Shown here: positions 1 through 13,244 of the stretch, one piece after another
How the letters are laid out: every line of letters starts with the position of its first letter
Numbering within the stretch: the stretch's first letter is position 1
Source of the DNA: Penium margaritaceum
Taxonomy: Eukaryota; Streptophyta; Zygnematophyceae; Desmidiales; Peniaceae
NCBI GenBank assembly: GCA_023375785.1
Contig: SZWC01000086.1
Span: 80,073-132,739, forward strand
DNA length: 52,667 nucleotides
Direction of reading: 5' to 3'
Notes under the pieces: model-generated
Seen by the model: only the letters and a program-made list of their open reading frames with translations
Told to the model about the DNA's origin: nothing
The model's database searches: none
Translations under genes and position numbers: made by a program

Positions 1-165
1 TCAACTCTACCTTCGAGCATAAGCCGTGGGGGGGTAGGGGGGGGGCGTCATAATGCGGTCACAAATCTGTCCTCCACGTCATCCACGGAACATCCCTCTA
101 GGGGAGTGGAAGGGAGTATTCCAGTGAAGACACGTACGTGTAACAAATGAACAAAAACCGTCCTG
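1..165 (+). repeat. Non-satellite leader of composite module, copy 1
   Basis: This stretch does not match the 191-bp monomer. It recurs at 27605-27769. Over positions 61-235 and their counterpart I count about four mismatches, far fewer than between neighbouring satellite units. It holds two G tracts (28-34 and 37-45) separated by TA, then a GC-moderate region with no reading frame I would support. Satellite similarity begins to appear near 165-190, where a degenerate version of the monomer's end (a tract resembling TTATTGACTAGCAAGTAC) can be recognised. Its function is unknown; it marks the left edge of the repeated module. Confidence 0.75.
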
Positions 166-3100
166 GTGTCAAAGGGAGAAAACTTTTGCTATTTATTGAC
201 TACTAAGTACAAACAATTAAAAAAGTAGTGGAATGGTGTGGCTACCATGCACAATGACCAACCAGATTAGGCATGTGCCAGTTACCATGACCAAATAATA
301 TTACTACGTGTGGTCAACGTTCACGACCCATAATATGGGTCAGGAATTGTCAGAGGGGGAAACAATGGTTTGGGAATACAAGATACCAACTAGCAAGTCC
401 AACGACCTTCAGCCAGTAGTAGCACGGTGTGGCTACCATGAACAGTGACCGACCAAACTAAGCATGTGTACTGCCTCTGACCAAAGAAATCCGCTGTGTG
501 TTGTCAACACTGACAACTCATAAAACGAGTCACAAATGGTCAGAGTGGGAAACGATAGTTTGCGAACACCGAGTATCAAATAGCAAGCAAAATGAGCTTC
601 TATACATTGTGGCACAGTGTGGATACCATGCACGATGACCAACCAAAGTAGGCATATGTCACTGACCATGACCAAATAATGGCACCAAGCGTGGTCAACC
701 TAGACAACTGATAACATGAGTAACAAATGGTCATGGTGGAAGAAAATGAGTTTGGTATACTACTTATTGACTAGCAAGTACAATTACCTTCAATATGTAG
801 TGGCACAATGTGGTTACAATACACAGTGACGAACCAAAGTATGCATATGTCACTGACCATGAACAAGGAATTTCACTTTATGTGGTCAACATTTACAACT
901 CACAACACGAGTCACCGATAGTTAGAGGGGGTAACAATCGTTTGGGAACACTAGCTGTCAACAAGAAAGCACAAAGACCTTCGATACGTAATGACATGTT
1001 GTGGTAACCATGTACAGTGACAAACCAAAGTAGGCATGTGTCAGAAACCATGACCAAACGGATTTCACATTGCGTGGTTAACGTTTAGAAGTCATAACAC
1101 GAGTCACAAATGGTCAGTGGGGAAAACCATGGGTTGGGAACACTAGTTATCAACTAGCAAGTTCAAATATTTTCAACAAGTAGTGGCACAGTGTGGCTAG
1201 CGTGCACAGTGACCAACCAAATGATGCATATGTCACTAGCTATGAACGAAGAAGTCCACTGTGTGTGGTCAACATTGACAACTCATAACACGGGTCACAA
1301 ATTGTCAGAGGGAGAGACAATGGTTTGGGAACCCTATGTATCGACTAGAAAGGAAAAAGAACATCAATACATAGTGGCACGGTGTGGCTAATATGCACAG
1401 CAAACTACCAAAAAAGGGCATTTGTCACTGACCGTGACCAGGGAATTTCAATATGGGTGGTCAACGTTGACCAACCATAACACGAGACAAAAACGGTCAG
1501 GGGACAAAACAATGCTATGGGAATATCAGTTCTCAACGAGAAAGGTCAACGCCATTCAGTTAGAATAAGCACGGTGTGGCAAAAATGCTCAATGACCAAC
1601 CAATGTAGGCATATGTACTGCCATTGAGCAAAGAAACCCGCTATGTGTGGACAACACTGACAACTCACAATACAAGTCACAAATGGTCTGAGGGGAAAAC
1701 AATGGTTTAGGAACACCAAATGTCAAATAGCAAGCACAAGGAGCTTCAATACGTTGTGGCACGGTGTGGATACCATGCACGATGACCAACCATAGTAGGC
1801 ATATGTCACTGACCATGACCAAATAATGGCACTAAGTGTGGTAAACCTTGACAACTCATAACACCAGTCACAAATGGTCAGGGTGGAATGTTATGGTTTG
1901 TGAATACTAGTTATCGACTACCAAGTACAGATACCTTCAATATGTAGTGGCAAAGTGTGGCTACAATGCAATGTGACCAACCAAAGTATGCATATGTGAC
2001 TGACCATGAACAAAGAATTTCACTTCGTGTGGTCAACATTTTCAACTCACAACACGGGTCACAGATAGTCAGAGGGGACTAACAATGGTTTGGGAATTCT
2101 AAGTGTCAACAAGAAAGCACAAAGACCTTCGATACGTAATGACACGGTGTGGTAACCATGTGCAGTAACAAACCAAAGTAGGCATGTGTCACAAACAATG
2201 ACCAAACGGAATTCTCAGTGTGTGGTCAACGTTGAAAACTCATAACACGAGTCACAACTGGTCAGTGGGGGAAACCATGGGTAGGGAAGACCAGTCATCA
2301 AATAGCAAGTAGAAATATTTCCAACAAGTAGTGGCACGGTGTGGCTAGCGTGCACAGCGACCAACCAGGGGATGCATACGTCACTGGCTATGACCGAAGA
2401 AGTCCATTATGTGTGGTCAACATTGACAGCTCATAACACGAGTCCAAATGGTCAGAGGGAGATACAATGGTTTGGGAACCTTATGTATCGACTTGAAAGG
2501 ACAAGGAACTCCAATACGTAGTGGCACGGTGTGGCTAGTATGCACATCAAACAACCAAACTAGGCACATGTCACTGACCATGACGCGAGAATTCGAATAT
2601 GGGTGGTCAATGTTCACCAACCATAACACGAGTCACAAACGGTCAGGGGAGGAAACAATGCTATGGGAATATCAGCTATCAACTAGCAAGATCAACGACC
2701 TTCAGTCAGTAGTAGCACGGTGTGGCTACCATGCACAAGGAAGGACCAAAAAAGGCATATGTACTGCCTTTGACCAAAGAAATCTGCTGTGTGTGGTCAA
2801 CATTGACAACTCATTATACGAGTCACAAATGGTCAGAGGGGGAAACAATGGTCTGTAGATACCAAGTATCAAAAAGCAAGCACAAGGAGCTTCAATACAG
2901 TGTGGCACGGTGTGGATACCATGCACGATGACCAACCAAAATAGGCATATGTCACTGAGCGTGACCAAATCATGGCACTAAGTGTGGTAAACCTTGACAA
3001 CTGATAACATGAGTCACAGATGGTCAGGGTGGAAGATAATGATCTGTGAATACTAGTTATTGACTAGCACGTACAAATACCTTCAATATATAGTGGCACA

Positions 3101-4034
3101 GTGTGGCTACAATGCACACTGACCAACTAAAGTATGCATATGTCACTAACCATGAAAAAAGAATTTCACTTCATGTGGTCAACATTTACAGGTCACAACA
3201 CGAGTCACTGATAGTCAAGGGGGTAACAATGGTTTGGGAACACTAGTTGTCAACAAGAAATCACAAAGACCTTCGATACGTAATGACACGGCGTGGTAAC
3301 AATGTACAGTGACAAACCAAAGTAGGCATGTGTCACAGACCATGACCAAACGGATGTCAATGTGTGTGGTCAACGTTTAGAACTCATACCACGAGTCACA
3401 AATGGTTAGTGAGGGAGACCATGGGTTGGGAACACTAGTTATCAACTAGCAACTAGAAACATTTTCAATAAGTAGTGGCACGGTGTGGCTAGCGTGCGCA
3501 GTGACCAACCAAAGGATGCATATTTCACTGACTATGACCGAAGAATTCCACTATGTGTGGTCAACATTGACAACTCATAACACGAGTCACAAGTTGTCTG
3601 ATGGAGAGACAATGCTTTGGGAACCCTATGAATCAACTAGAAAGGACAAAGAACTTCAATACGTATTGGAACGGTGTGGCTACTATGCACACCAAACAAC
3701 CAAACTAGGCATATGTCACTGACCATGACCAGATGATTTCAACATGGGTGGTCAACATTGACCAACAATAACACAAGTCAAAAACGGTCAGGGGAGGAAA
3801 CAATGCTATTGGAATATCAGTTCTCAACTAGAAAGTACAGCGACTGTCAGTCAATAGTAGCATGGTGTGGCTACCATGCACAATGACTGACCAAAGTAGG
3901 CATATGTACTGCCTTTGACCAAAGAAATATGCTGTGCGTGGTCAACATTGACAACTCATAATACGAGTCACAAATGTTCAGAGGGGGAAACAACGGTTTG
4001 TGAACACCAAGTGTCAAAAAGCAAGCACAAGGAG
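166..4034 (+). repeat. Satellite array block 1, plus orientation
   Basis: The block is a tandem array of about 191-bp monomers. It starts with an edge monomer at about 228 and then runs A (430), B (621), C (811), D (1001), E (1191), F (1382) and so on. E-type monomers recur at 1191, 2339 and 3483, giving an HOR period of about 1146 bp. The block is collinear with 27770-31640 in module 2 at roughly 4% divergence in a 210-bp sample. It stops abruptly inside an A monomer at about 4034, where the inverted block begins. Short open frames on both strands are by-products of the repeat and are not annotated as genes. Confidence 0.92.
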
Positions 4035-7000
4035 ATGTGCATGGTCAGTGACATATGCATACTTTGGTTGGTCGCTGTGCATTGTAGCCAAACTGTGCAT
4101 GGTCAGTGACATATGCCTAGTTTGGTTGTTTGGTGTGCATAGAAACCACACCGTGCCAGAATGTATTCAAGTTATTTGTCCTTTCTAGTTGATACATAGG
4201 GTTTCCAAACCATTGTCTCTCCCTCTGACCACTTGTGACTCGTGTTATGAGTTGTTAATGTTGACCACACATAGTGGACTTCTTTGGTCATAGTCTTTGA
4301 CATGTGCATCCTTTCGTTGGTCATTGTGCACACTAGCCACACTGTGCCACTACTTGTTGAAATTCTTTCAACTTGCTAGTTGATAACTAGTGTTCCCAAC
4401 CCATGGTCTCCCCCACTGACCATTTGTGACTCGTGTTATGAGTTTTCAACGTTGACCACACACTGTGAAATCCGTGTGGTCATGGTTTGTGACACATGCC
4501 TACTTTGGTTTGTCACTGTACATGGCTACCACGCCGTGTCATTGCGTATCGAAGGTCTTGGTGCTTTCTTGTTTATAGCTAGTGTTCCCAAACCATTGTT
4601 ACCCCCTCTGACTATCAGTGACTCGTGTTGTGAGTTGTAAATATTGACCACATAAAGTGAAATTCTTTGTCCATGGTCAGTGACATATGCATACTTTGGT
4701 TGGTTACTGTGCATTGTAGCCACGCTGTGCCACTACATATTGAAGGTATTTGTACTTGCTAGTTGATAACTAGTATTCACAAACCATTATCTTCCACCCT
4801 GACCATTTGTGACTCATGTTATGAGTTGTCAATGTTTACCATACTTAGTGCCATGATTTGGTCATGGTCAGTGACATATGCCTACTTTGGTTGGTCATCG
4901 TGCATGGTATCCACACTATGCGACAGAGTATTGAAGCTCCTTGTGCTTGTTATTTGATACTCGGTGTTCCCAAACCATTGTTTCCTCCTCTGACCATTTG
5001 AGACTCGTATTATGAGTTGTCAATGTTGACAACACATAGCATATTTCTTTGGTCAACGGCAGATCATATGCCTAATTTGGTCGTTCATTGTGAATGGTAG
5101 CCACACCGTAGTACTACTGACTAAAGGTTGTTGTACTTGCTAGTTGAGAACTGATATTCCCATAGCATTGTTTCCTCCCCAGACCGTTTTTTGCTCGTGT
5201 TATCGTTGGTCAACGTTGACCACCCATATTGAAATTATCTCGTCATGGTCAGTGACATATGCCTAGTTTGGTTGTTTGGTGTGCATATTAGCCACACTGT
5301 GCCACTACGTATTAAAGTTCTTTGTCCTTTCTAGTCAATACATAGGGTTCCCAAACCATTGTATCTCCATCTGACCATTTGTGACCCGTGTTATGAGTTG
5401 TCAATGTTGACCACACCTAATGGACATCTTTGGTCATAGTCTGTGACATATGCAGCCTTTGGTTGGTCACTGTGCACGCTAGCCACATCGTGCCACTACT
5501 TGTTGAAAATCGTTCTACTTTCTAGTTGATAACTAGTGTTCCCAACCCATGGTTTCCCCCACTGACCAGTTGTGACTCGTGTTATGAGTTGCCAACGTTG
5601 ACCACACACTGTGAAATCCGTTTGGTCATGGTTTGTGACACATGCCTACTTTGGTTTGTTACTGTACATGGTTACCACGCGGTGTCATTCCGTATGGAAG
5701 GTCTTTGTGCTTTCTTGTTGACAGCTAGTGTTTCCAAACCATTGCTAGCCCCCTCTGACTATCTGTGACCCGTGTTGTGAGTTGTAAATGTTGACCACAT
5801 GAAGTGTAATTCTTTGTTCATGGTCGAATACATATGCATACTTCGGTTGGACACAGTGCTTTGCAGCCACACTGTGCCACTACATATTGAAGGTTTTTTT
5901 ACTTGCTTGTTGATAACTAGTATTCACAAACCATTACACTCCACCCTGACCATTTGTTACTCGTGTTATGAGTTGTCAATGTTAACCACACATAGTGCCA
6001 TTATTTGGTCATGGTCAGTGACATATGCCTACTTTGGTTGGTCATCTTGCATGGTATCCACAGTGTGCCACAATGTACTAAAGCTCCTTGTGCTTGCTAT
6101 TTGATACTTGGTGTTCCCAAACCATTGTTTTCCCCTCTGACCATTTGTGACTCGTATTATGAGCTGTCAATGTTGACCACACACAGCGGGTTTATTTGCT
6201 AAAAGGCAGTACATATGCCTCCTTTGGCCGGTCATTGTGCATGGTTGCCACGCCGTGCTACTACTGACTGAAGGTCGTTGTACTTTCTCGTTGGGAACTG
6301 ATATTTTTATAGCATTGTTTCCTCCCTGACCGTTTTTGTTTCATGTTATGGTTGGTGAACGTTGACCACCCAAATTGAAATTCCCTGGTCATGGTGAGTG
6401 ACATATGCCTATTTTGGTTGTTTGGTGTGCATGCTAGCCACACTGTGCCACTACGTATTGAAGTTCTGTGTCCTTTCTAGTCACTACATAGGGTTCCCAA
6501 GACATTGTCTCTCCCACTGACCATTTGTCACTCGTGTTATGAGTTATCAATGTAGACCACACATAGGTTATTCTTAAATCATAGTCAGCGACATATGCAT
6601 CCTTTGGTTGGTCAGTTTGCACGCTGGCCACACCATGCCACTACTTGTTGAAAATGTTTTAACTTGCTAGTTGATAACTAGTATTCCCCACCCATGCTTT
6701 CCCCCACTGACCATTTGTGACTCGTATTATGAGTTTTCAACGTTGACCACACACTGTGAAATCCGTTTGGTCATTGTTTGTGACACATGCCTACTTTGGT
6801 TTGTCGTTGTACATGGTTACCGCGTTGTGTCATTACGTATCGAAGGTCTTTGTGCTTTCTTGTTGACAGCTAGTGTTCCGAAACCATTGTTAGCCCCCTC
6901 TGACTATCTGTGACCCGTGTTTTGAGGTGTAAATGTTGACCACATGAAGTGAATTTCTTTGTTCATGGTCAGTGACATATGCATACTTTGGTTGGTCAAT

Positions 7001-10000
7001 GTGCACTGTAGCCACACTGTGCTACTACATGTCGAGGGTATTTGTACTTGGTAGTTGATAACTAGTATTCACAAACCATTATCTTCCACCATGACCATTT
7101 GTGACTCGTGTTATGAGGTGTCAAGGTTTACCACACTTAGTGCCATTATTTGGTCATGTTCAGTGACATATGCCTACTTTGGTTTGTCATCGTGCATGGT
7201 ATCCACAATATGCCACAACCTATTGAAGCTCCTTGTGCTTGCTATTTGACACTCGGTGTTCCCAAACAATTGTTTCCCCTTCTAGCCATTTGTGACTCGT
7301 ATTATGAGTCGTCAACGTTGACCAGACACAGCGGATTTCTTTGGTCAAAGGCAGTACATATGCCTACTTTGGTCGGTCATTGTGCATGGAAGCCACACCG
7401 TGCTACTACTGAATGAGGGTCGTCGTACTTGCTAGTTGAAAACTTATAGTCCCATAGCATTGTTTCCTCCCCTGGCCGTTTGTGACTCGTCTTATGGTTG
7501 GTCAATGTTGACCACCCATATTGAAATCATCTGGTCATGGTCATTGACATATGCCTAGTTTGGCTGTTTTGTGTGCATGGTAGCCACACTGTGCCACTAC
7601 GTATTGATGTTCTTTGTCCTTTATAGTTGATACATAGGGTTCCTACACCATTGTCTCTCCCTCTGACCATTTGTGACTCGTGTTATGAGTTGTCAATGTT
7701 GACCACACATAGTGGACTTCTTAGATCATTGTCAGTGACATATGCATCATCTCGTTGGTCACTGTGCACATTAGCCACACCGTGCCACTACTTGTTGAAA
7801 ATCTTTCTACTTGCTAGTTGATAACTAGTGTTCCTAACCCATTGTCTCCCCCACTGACCATTTGTGACTCGTGTTATGAGTTTTCAACGTTGACCACACA
7901 CCGTGAAATCCGTTTGGTCATGGTACGTAACACATGCCTACTTTGGTTTGTCACTGTACATGGTTACCACGCCATGTCACTACGTATGGAAGGTCTTTGT
8001 GCTTTCTAGTGGATAGCTAGTGTTCCTATAACCATTGTTACCCCCTTTGACAATAAGTGATTCGTGTTGTGAGTTGTCAACGCTGCCCACATGAAGTGAA
8101 ACTCGTTGGTCATGGTCAGTGACATATGCATACTTTGGTTGGTCACTGTGCATGGAAGCCACGCTGTGCCACTACATATTGAAGGTATTTGTACTTGATA
8201 GTCGATAACTAGTATTCACATACCATTGTCTTCCACCCTGACCATTTTTTACTCGTGTTATGAGTTGTCAAATTTTACCACACTTAGTGACATTTTTTGG
8301 TCATGGTCAGTGACATATGCCTACTCTCCTTGGTCATCGTGCAAGGTATCGACACCATCCCACAACTTATTGGAGGTCCTTGTGCTTGCTTGCTGATACC
8401 TGGTGTTCCCAAACCATTGTCCCTCCCTCTGAGCAGTTGTGACTCCTGTTATGAGTTGTCAATGCTGACCACACACAGCGGATATCTTTGGTCAAAGGTA
8501 GCAGATATGCCTACTTTGGTCGGTCATTGTGAATGGTAGCCACACTGTGTTTATACTGATTGAAGGTTGCTGAACTTGATAATTGAGAACTGATATTCAC
8601 ATACCATCGTTTCCCACTCTGACCCTTTGTGACTCGTATCATGGCTGGTGAATGTTGACCACCCATATGGAAATTCTTTCACCATGGTCGGTGACACATG
8701 CCTAGTTTGGTTTTTTGGTGTGCATAGTAGCCACACCGTGCTACTACGTATTGAAGGTCTTTGTCCCTTATAGTCGGTACATAGGGTTCCCAAAGCATTG
8801 CTTCTCCCTCTGACCATTTGTGACTCGTGCTATGAGTTGTCAATGTTGACCATACATAGTGGACTTCTTTGGTCATAGTCAGTGACGTGTGCATCCTTTG
8901 GTTGGTCACTCTGCACGCTAGCCACACCATGCCACTACTTGCTGAAAATCTTTCTACTTGCTAGCTGATAACTAGTGTTCCCAACCCATGGTTTCCCCCA
9001 CTGACCAGTTGTGACTCGTGTTATGAGTTTTCAACGTTGACCACACACTGGGAAATCCGTTCGGTCATGATTTGTGACACATGCCTACTTTGGTTTGTCA
9101 CTGTACATGGTAACCACGCCTTGTCATTATGTATGAAAGGTCTTTGTGCTTTGTTGTTGACAGCTAGTGTTCCCAAACCATTGTTAGCCCCCTCTGGCTA
9201 TCTGAGACCCGTGTTGTGAGTTGTAAATGTTGACCACATGAAGTGAAATTCTTTGTTCATGTTTAGTGACATATGCATACTTTTGTTGGTCCCTGTGCAT
9301 TGTAGCCACACTCTGCCACTACTTATTGAAGGTATTTGTACTTGCTAGTCAATAACTAGTAGTCACAAACCATTTTCTTCCACACTGACTATGTTTGACT
9401 CGTGTTATGAGTTGTCAAAATATACCACACATAGTGACATTATTTGGTCATGGTCAGTGACATATGCCTATTTTGGTTGGTCATCGTGCATGGTATCCAC
9501 ACCGTGCCACAACTTATTGAAGCTTCTTGTGCTTGCTTTTTGACACGCGGTGTTCCCAAACCATTGTTTCCCCCTCTGACCATTTGTGACTCGTATTATG
9601 AGTTGTCACTGTTGAGCACACACAGAAAACATATTTCGTCAAAGGCAGTACATATGCCTACATTGGTCGGTCTCTGTGCATGGTAGCCACACCGTACTAC
9701 TACTGACTGACGGTTGTTGTACTTGCTAGTTGAGAACTGATATTCCTATAGCATTGTTTCCTCCCCTGACCATTTTTGACTCGTGTTATGGTTTGTAAAC
9801 GTTAACCACCCATATTGAAATTCTCTCGTCATGGTCAGTGACATATGCCTAGTTTGGTTGTTTGGTGTGCATATTAGCCGCACCGTGCTACTACGTATTG
9901 AAGTTCCTTGTCCTTTCTAGTGGATACATATGGTCCCCAAACCATTGGCTCTCCCTCTGACCATTTGTGACTCGTGTTGTTAGTTGTCCATGTTGACCAC

Positions 10001-12181
10001 ACATAGTGGACTTTGTCGGTCATAGTCAGTGACATATGCATCCTTTGGTTGGTCATTGTGCACGCTAGCCACACCGTGCCACTACTTGTTGAAAATCTTT
10101 CTACTTGCTAGTTTATAACTAGTGTTCCCAACCCATGGTTGCCCCCACTGACCAGTTGTGACTCATGTTATGAGTTTTCAACGTTGACCACACACTTTGA
10201 AATCCGTTTGGTCATGGTTTGGGACACATGCCTACTTTGGTTTGTTGCTGTACATGGTTACCACGCCATGTCATTACTTATCGAAGGTCTTTGTGCTTTC
10301 TTGTTGACAGCTAATCTTCCGAAACCATTGTTTGCCCTGTCTGACTATCTGTGAACCGTGTTGTGGGTTGTAAATGTTGACCACATGAAGTGAAAGTATT
10401 TGTTCATTGTCAGTGACATATGCATACTTTGGTTGGTCACTGTGTATTGTAGCCACACTGAGCCACTACATATTGAATGTATTTGTACTTGCTAGTCAAT
10501 AACTAGAATTCACACACCGTTATCTTCCACCCTCACCATTTGTGACTCGTGTTATGAGTTGTCAATGTTTACCACACTTAGTGGCATTATTTGATCATGG
10601 TCACTGACATATGCCTACTTTGGTTGGTAATCGTGCATGGTATGCACACTGTGCCACAACATATTGAAGCTCCTTGTGCTTGCTATTTGATACTTGGTGT
10701 TCCCAAACAATTGTTTCCCCCTCTGACTATTTGTGACTCGTATTATGAGTTGTCAACATTGACCACACACAGAAGATTTATTTGGTCAAAGGCAGTGTAT
10801 ATGCCTACTTTGGTCGGTCATTGTGCATGGTAGCCACACCGTACTACTACTTGCTGACGGTCGTTGTACTTGCTAGTTGAGAACCTACATTCCCATAGCA
10901 TTGTTTCCTTCCCTGACCGTTTTTGACTCGTGTTATGAGTTGTCAACATTGACCACCCATATTGAAATTCTCTCGTAATGGTCAGTGACATATGCCTAGT
11001 TTGGTTGTTTGGTGTGCATTTAGCCACACCGTGCCACTACGTATTGAAGGTCCTTGTCCTTTCTAGTGGATACATATTATTCCCAAATCATTGTCTCTCC
11101 CTCCGACCATTTGTGACTCGTGTTGTGAGTTGTCAATGTTGACCACACATATTGGACTTCGTTCCTCATAGTCAGTGACATATGCATCCTTTGGTTGGTC
11201 ACAGTGCACGCTAGCCACACCATGCCACTACTTTTTGAAAGTCTTTCTACTTGCTGGTTGATAACTAGTGTTCCCAACCCAGGGTTTCTCTAAACCAGTT
11301 GTGACTCTTGTTATGAGTTTTCAACGTTGACCACACGTTTTGAAGTCCGTTTGGTCATGGTTTGTGACACATGCCTACTTAGGTTTGTTACTGTACATGG
11401 TTACCACGCCATGTCATTACGCATCGAAGGTCTTTGTGCTTTCTTGTTGACAGCTAATGTTCCCAAACCATTGTTTGCCCCCTCTGACAATCTGTGACCC
11501 GTGGTGTGAGTCTTAAATGTTGACCACATGAAGTGATGTTCTTTGTTCATTGTCAGTGCCATATGCATACTTTGGTTGGTCACTGTGCATTGTAGCCACA
11601 CTGTGCAACTACATATTGAAGGTTTTTGTACTTGCTATTCAATAAGTAGTATTCAAAAACAAGTATCTTCCACCCTGACCATTTATGACTTGTGTTATGG
11701 GTTGTCAAGTTTTACCACACTTAGTGCCATTATTTGGTCATGGTCAGTGACAAATGCCTACTTTGGTTGGTCATCGTGCATGGTATCCACACCGTGCCAC
11801 AACGCGTTGAAGCTCCTTGTGCTTGCTTTTTGATACTTGGTGTTCCCAAACCATTGTTTCCCCCTCTGACCATTTGTGACTCGTATTATGAGTTGTCAAC
11901 GTTGACCACACACAGTGGATTTCTTTTGTCGAAGGCACTACATATGCCTCCTTTGGTCGGTCATTGTGCATGGTAGCCACATCGTGCTACTACTGCCTGA
12001 AGGTCGTTGTACTTGCTAGTTGAGAACTGATATTCCCATAGCATTGTTTCTTCCCCTGACCATTTTTGACTCGTGTTATGGTTGGTCAACATTGACCACC
12101 CATATTGAAATTCTCTCGTCATGGGCAGTTACGTATGCCTAGTTTGGTTGTTTGGTGTGCATGTTAGCCACACTGTGCCAC
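4035..12181 (-). repeat. Inverted block of seven satellite HORs
   Basis: All monomers here read on the minus strand. Reverse-complement E monomers lie at about 4330, 5476, 6622, 7768, 8920, 10067 and 11212, a very regular spacing of about 1146 bp. The left edge contains a truncated C piece (4035-4095) fused directly to an F monomer. The right edge ends in an F monomer followed by an approximately 18-bp filler that resembles the end of a D monomer. The corresponding point in module 2 (near 31640) has no such block. No gene is seen. Confidence 0.92.
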
Positions 12182-12671
12182 CGAAGATTTTCAACATGGA
12201 GTCACACATGGTCAGAGGAGAAAAGAATGGTTTGGGAACACCAAGTATCAAATAGCAAGCACAAGGAGCTTCAATACGTTGTGGCACAGTGTGGATACCA
12301 TGCACGATGAGCAACCAACGTAGGTATATATCACTGACCATGACTAAACAATGGCACTAAGTGTGGTAAGCATTGAAAACTCATAACACGAGTCACAAAT
12401 GGTTAGGGTGGAAGATAATGGTTTGTGAATACTAGTTATCGACTAGCAAGTACAAATAACTTCAAGATGTAGAGGCACAGTGTGGCTACAATGCACAGTG
12501 ACCAACCAAGGCATGCATTTGTCACTGACCATGAACAAAGAATTTCACTTCATGTGGTCAACATTTACAACTCACAACACGGATCACAGATAGTCAGAGG
12601 GGGCTAACATATGTTTGGGAATACTAGCTGTCAACAAGAAAGCACGAAGACATTTGATACTTAATGACAGA

Positions 12672-13244
12672 GCGTGGTAACCATGTACGGTGACAAACCA
12701 AAGTAGGCATGTGTCACAAACCATGACCAAACGGATTTCACAATGGGTGGTCAACCTTGACCAACCATAACAGGAGACAAAAACGGTCAGGGGAAGAAAC
12801 AATCCTATGGGAATGTCAGTTTTCAGCTAGCAAGTACAACGACCTTCAGTCAGTAGTAGCACGGTGTGGCTACCATGCACAATGACCAACCAAAGTAGGC
12901 ATATGTACTGCCTTTGACCAAAGAAATCCGCTGTGTGTGGTCAACATTGACAACACATGTTACAAGACACAAATGGTCGGAGGGGGAACCAATGGTTTGG
13001 GAACACCGAGTATCAAATAGCAAGCTCAAGGAGCTTCAATACATTGTGGCACAGTGTGGATACCATGCACGATGACCAACCAAAGTAGGCATATGTCACA
13101 GACCATGACCATATAATGGCACTAAGTGTGGTAAACCTTGACAACTCATAACACGAGTCACAAATGGTCAGTGGGGGAAACCATGGGTTGGGAACACTAG
13201 TGATCACCTAGCAAGTAGAAAGAGTTTCAACAAGTAGTGGCACG
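12672..13244 (+). repeat. Shortened HOR with two hybrid monomers (D/F and B/D)
   Basis: The monomer starting at about 12672 begins as type D (accaaacggatttcaca) and from about 12740 continues as type F (atgggtggtcaacc followed by the F-type ggtcaggggaagaaac). After an A monomer (12864), the B monomer at 13054 switches near 13145-13165 to the 3' half of D (gtgggggaaaccatggg). Each hybrid keeps normal monomer length, so both joins are in register, as expected from unequal exchange between paralogous monomers. D-E-F and B-C-D segments are collapsed as a result. Confidence 0.8.

Noticed and set aside
1..60. Telomeric repeat in the G-rich leader
   Set aside because: No tandem TTTAGGG or TTAGGG units are present, only irregular G runs.
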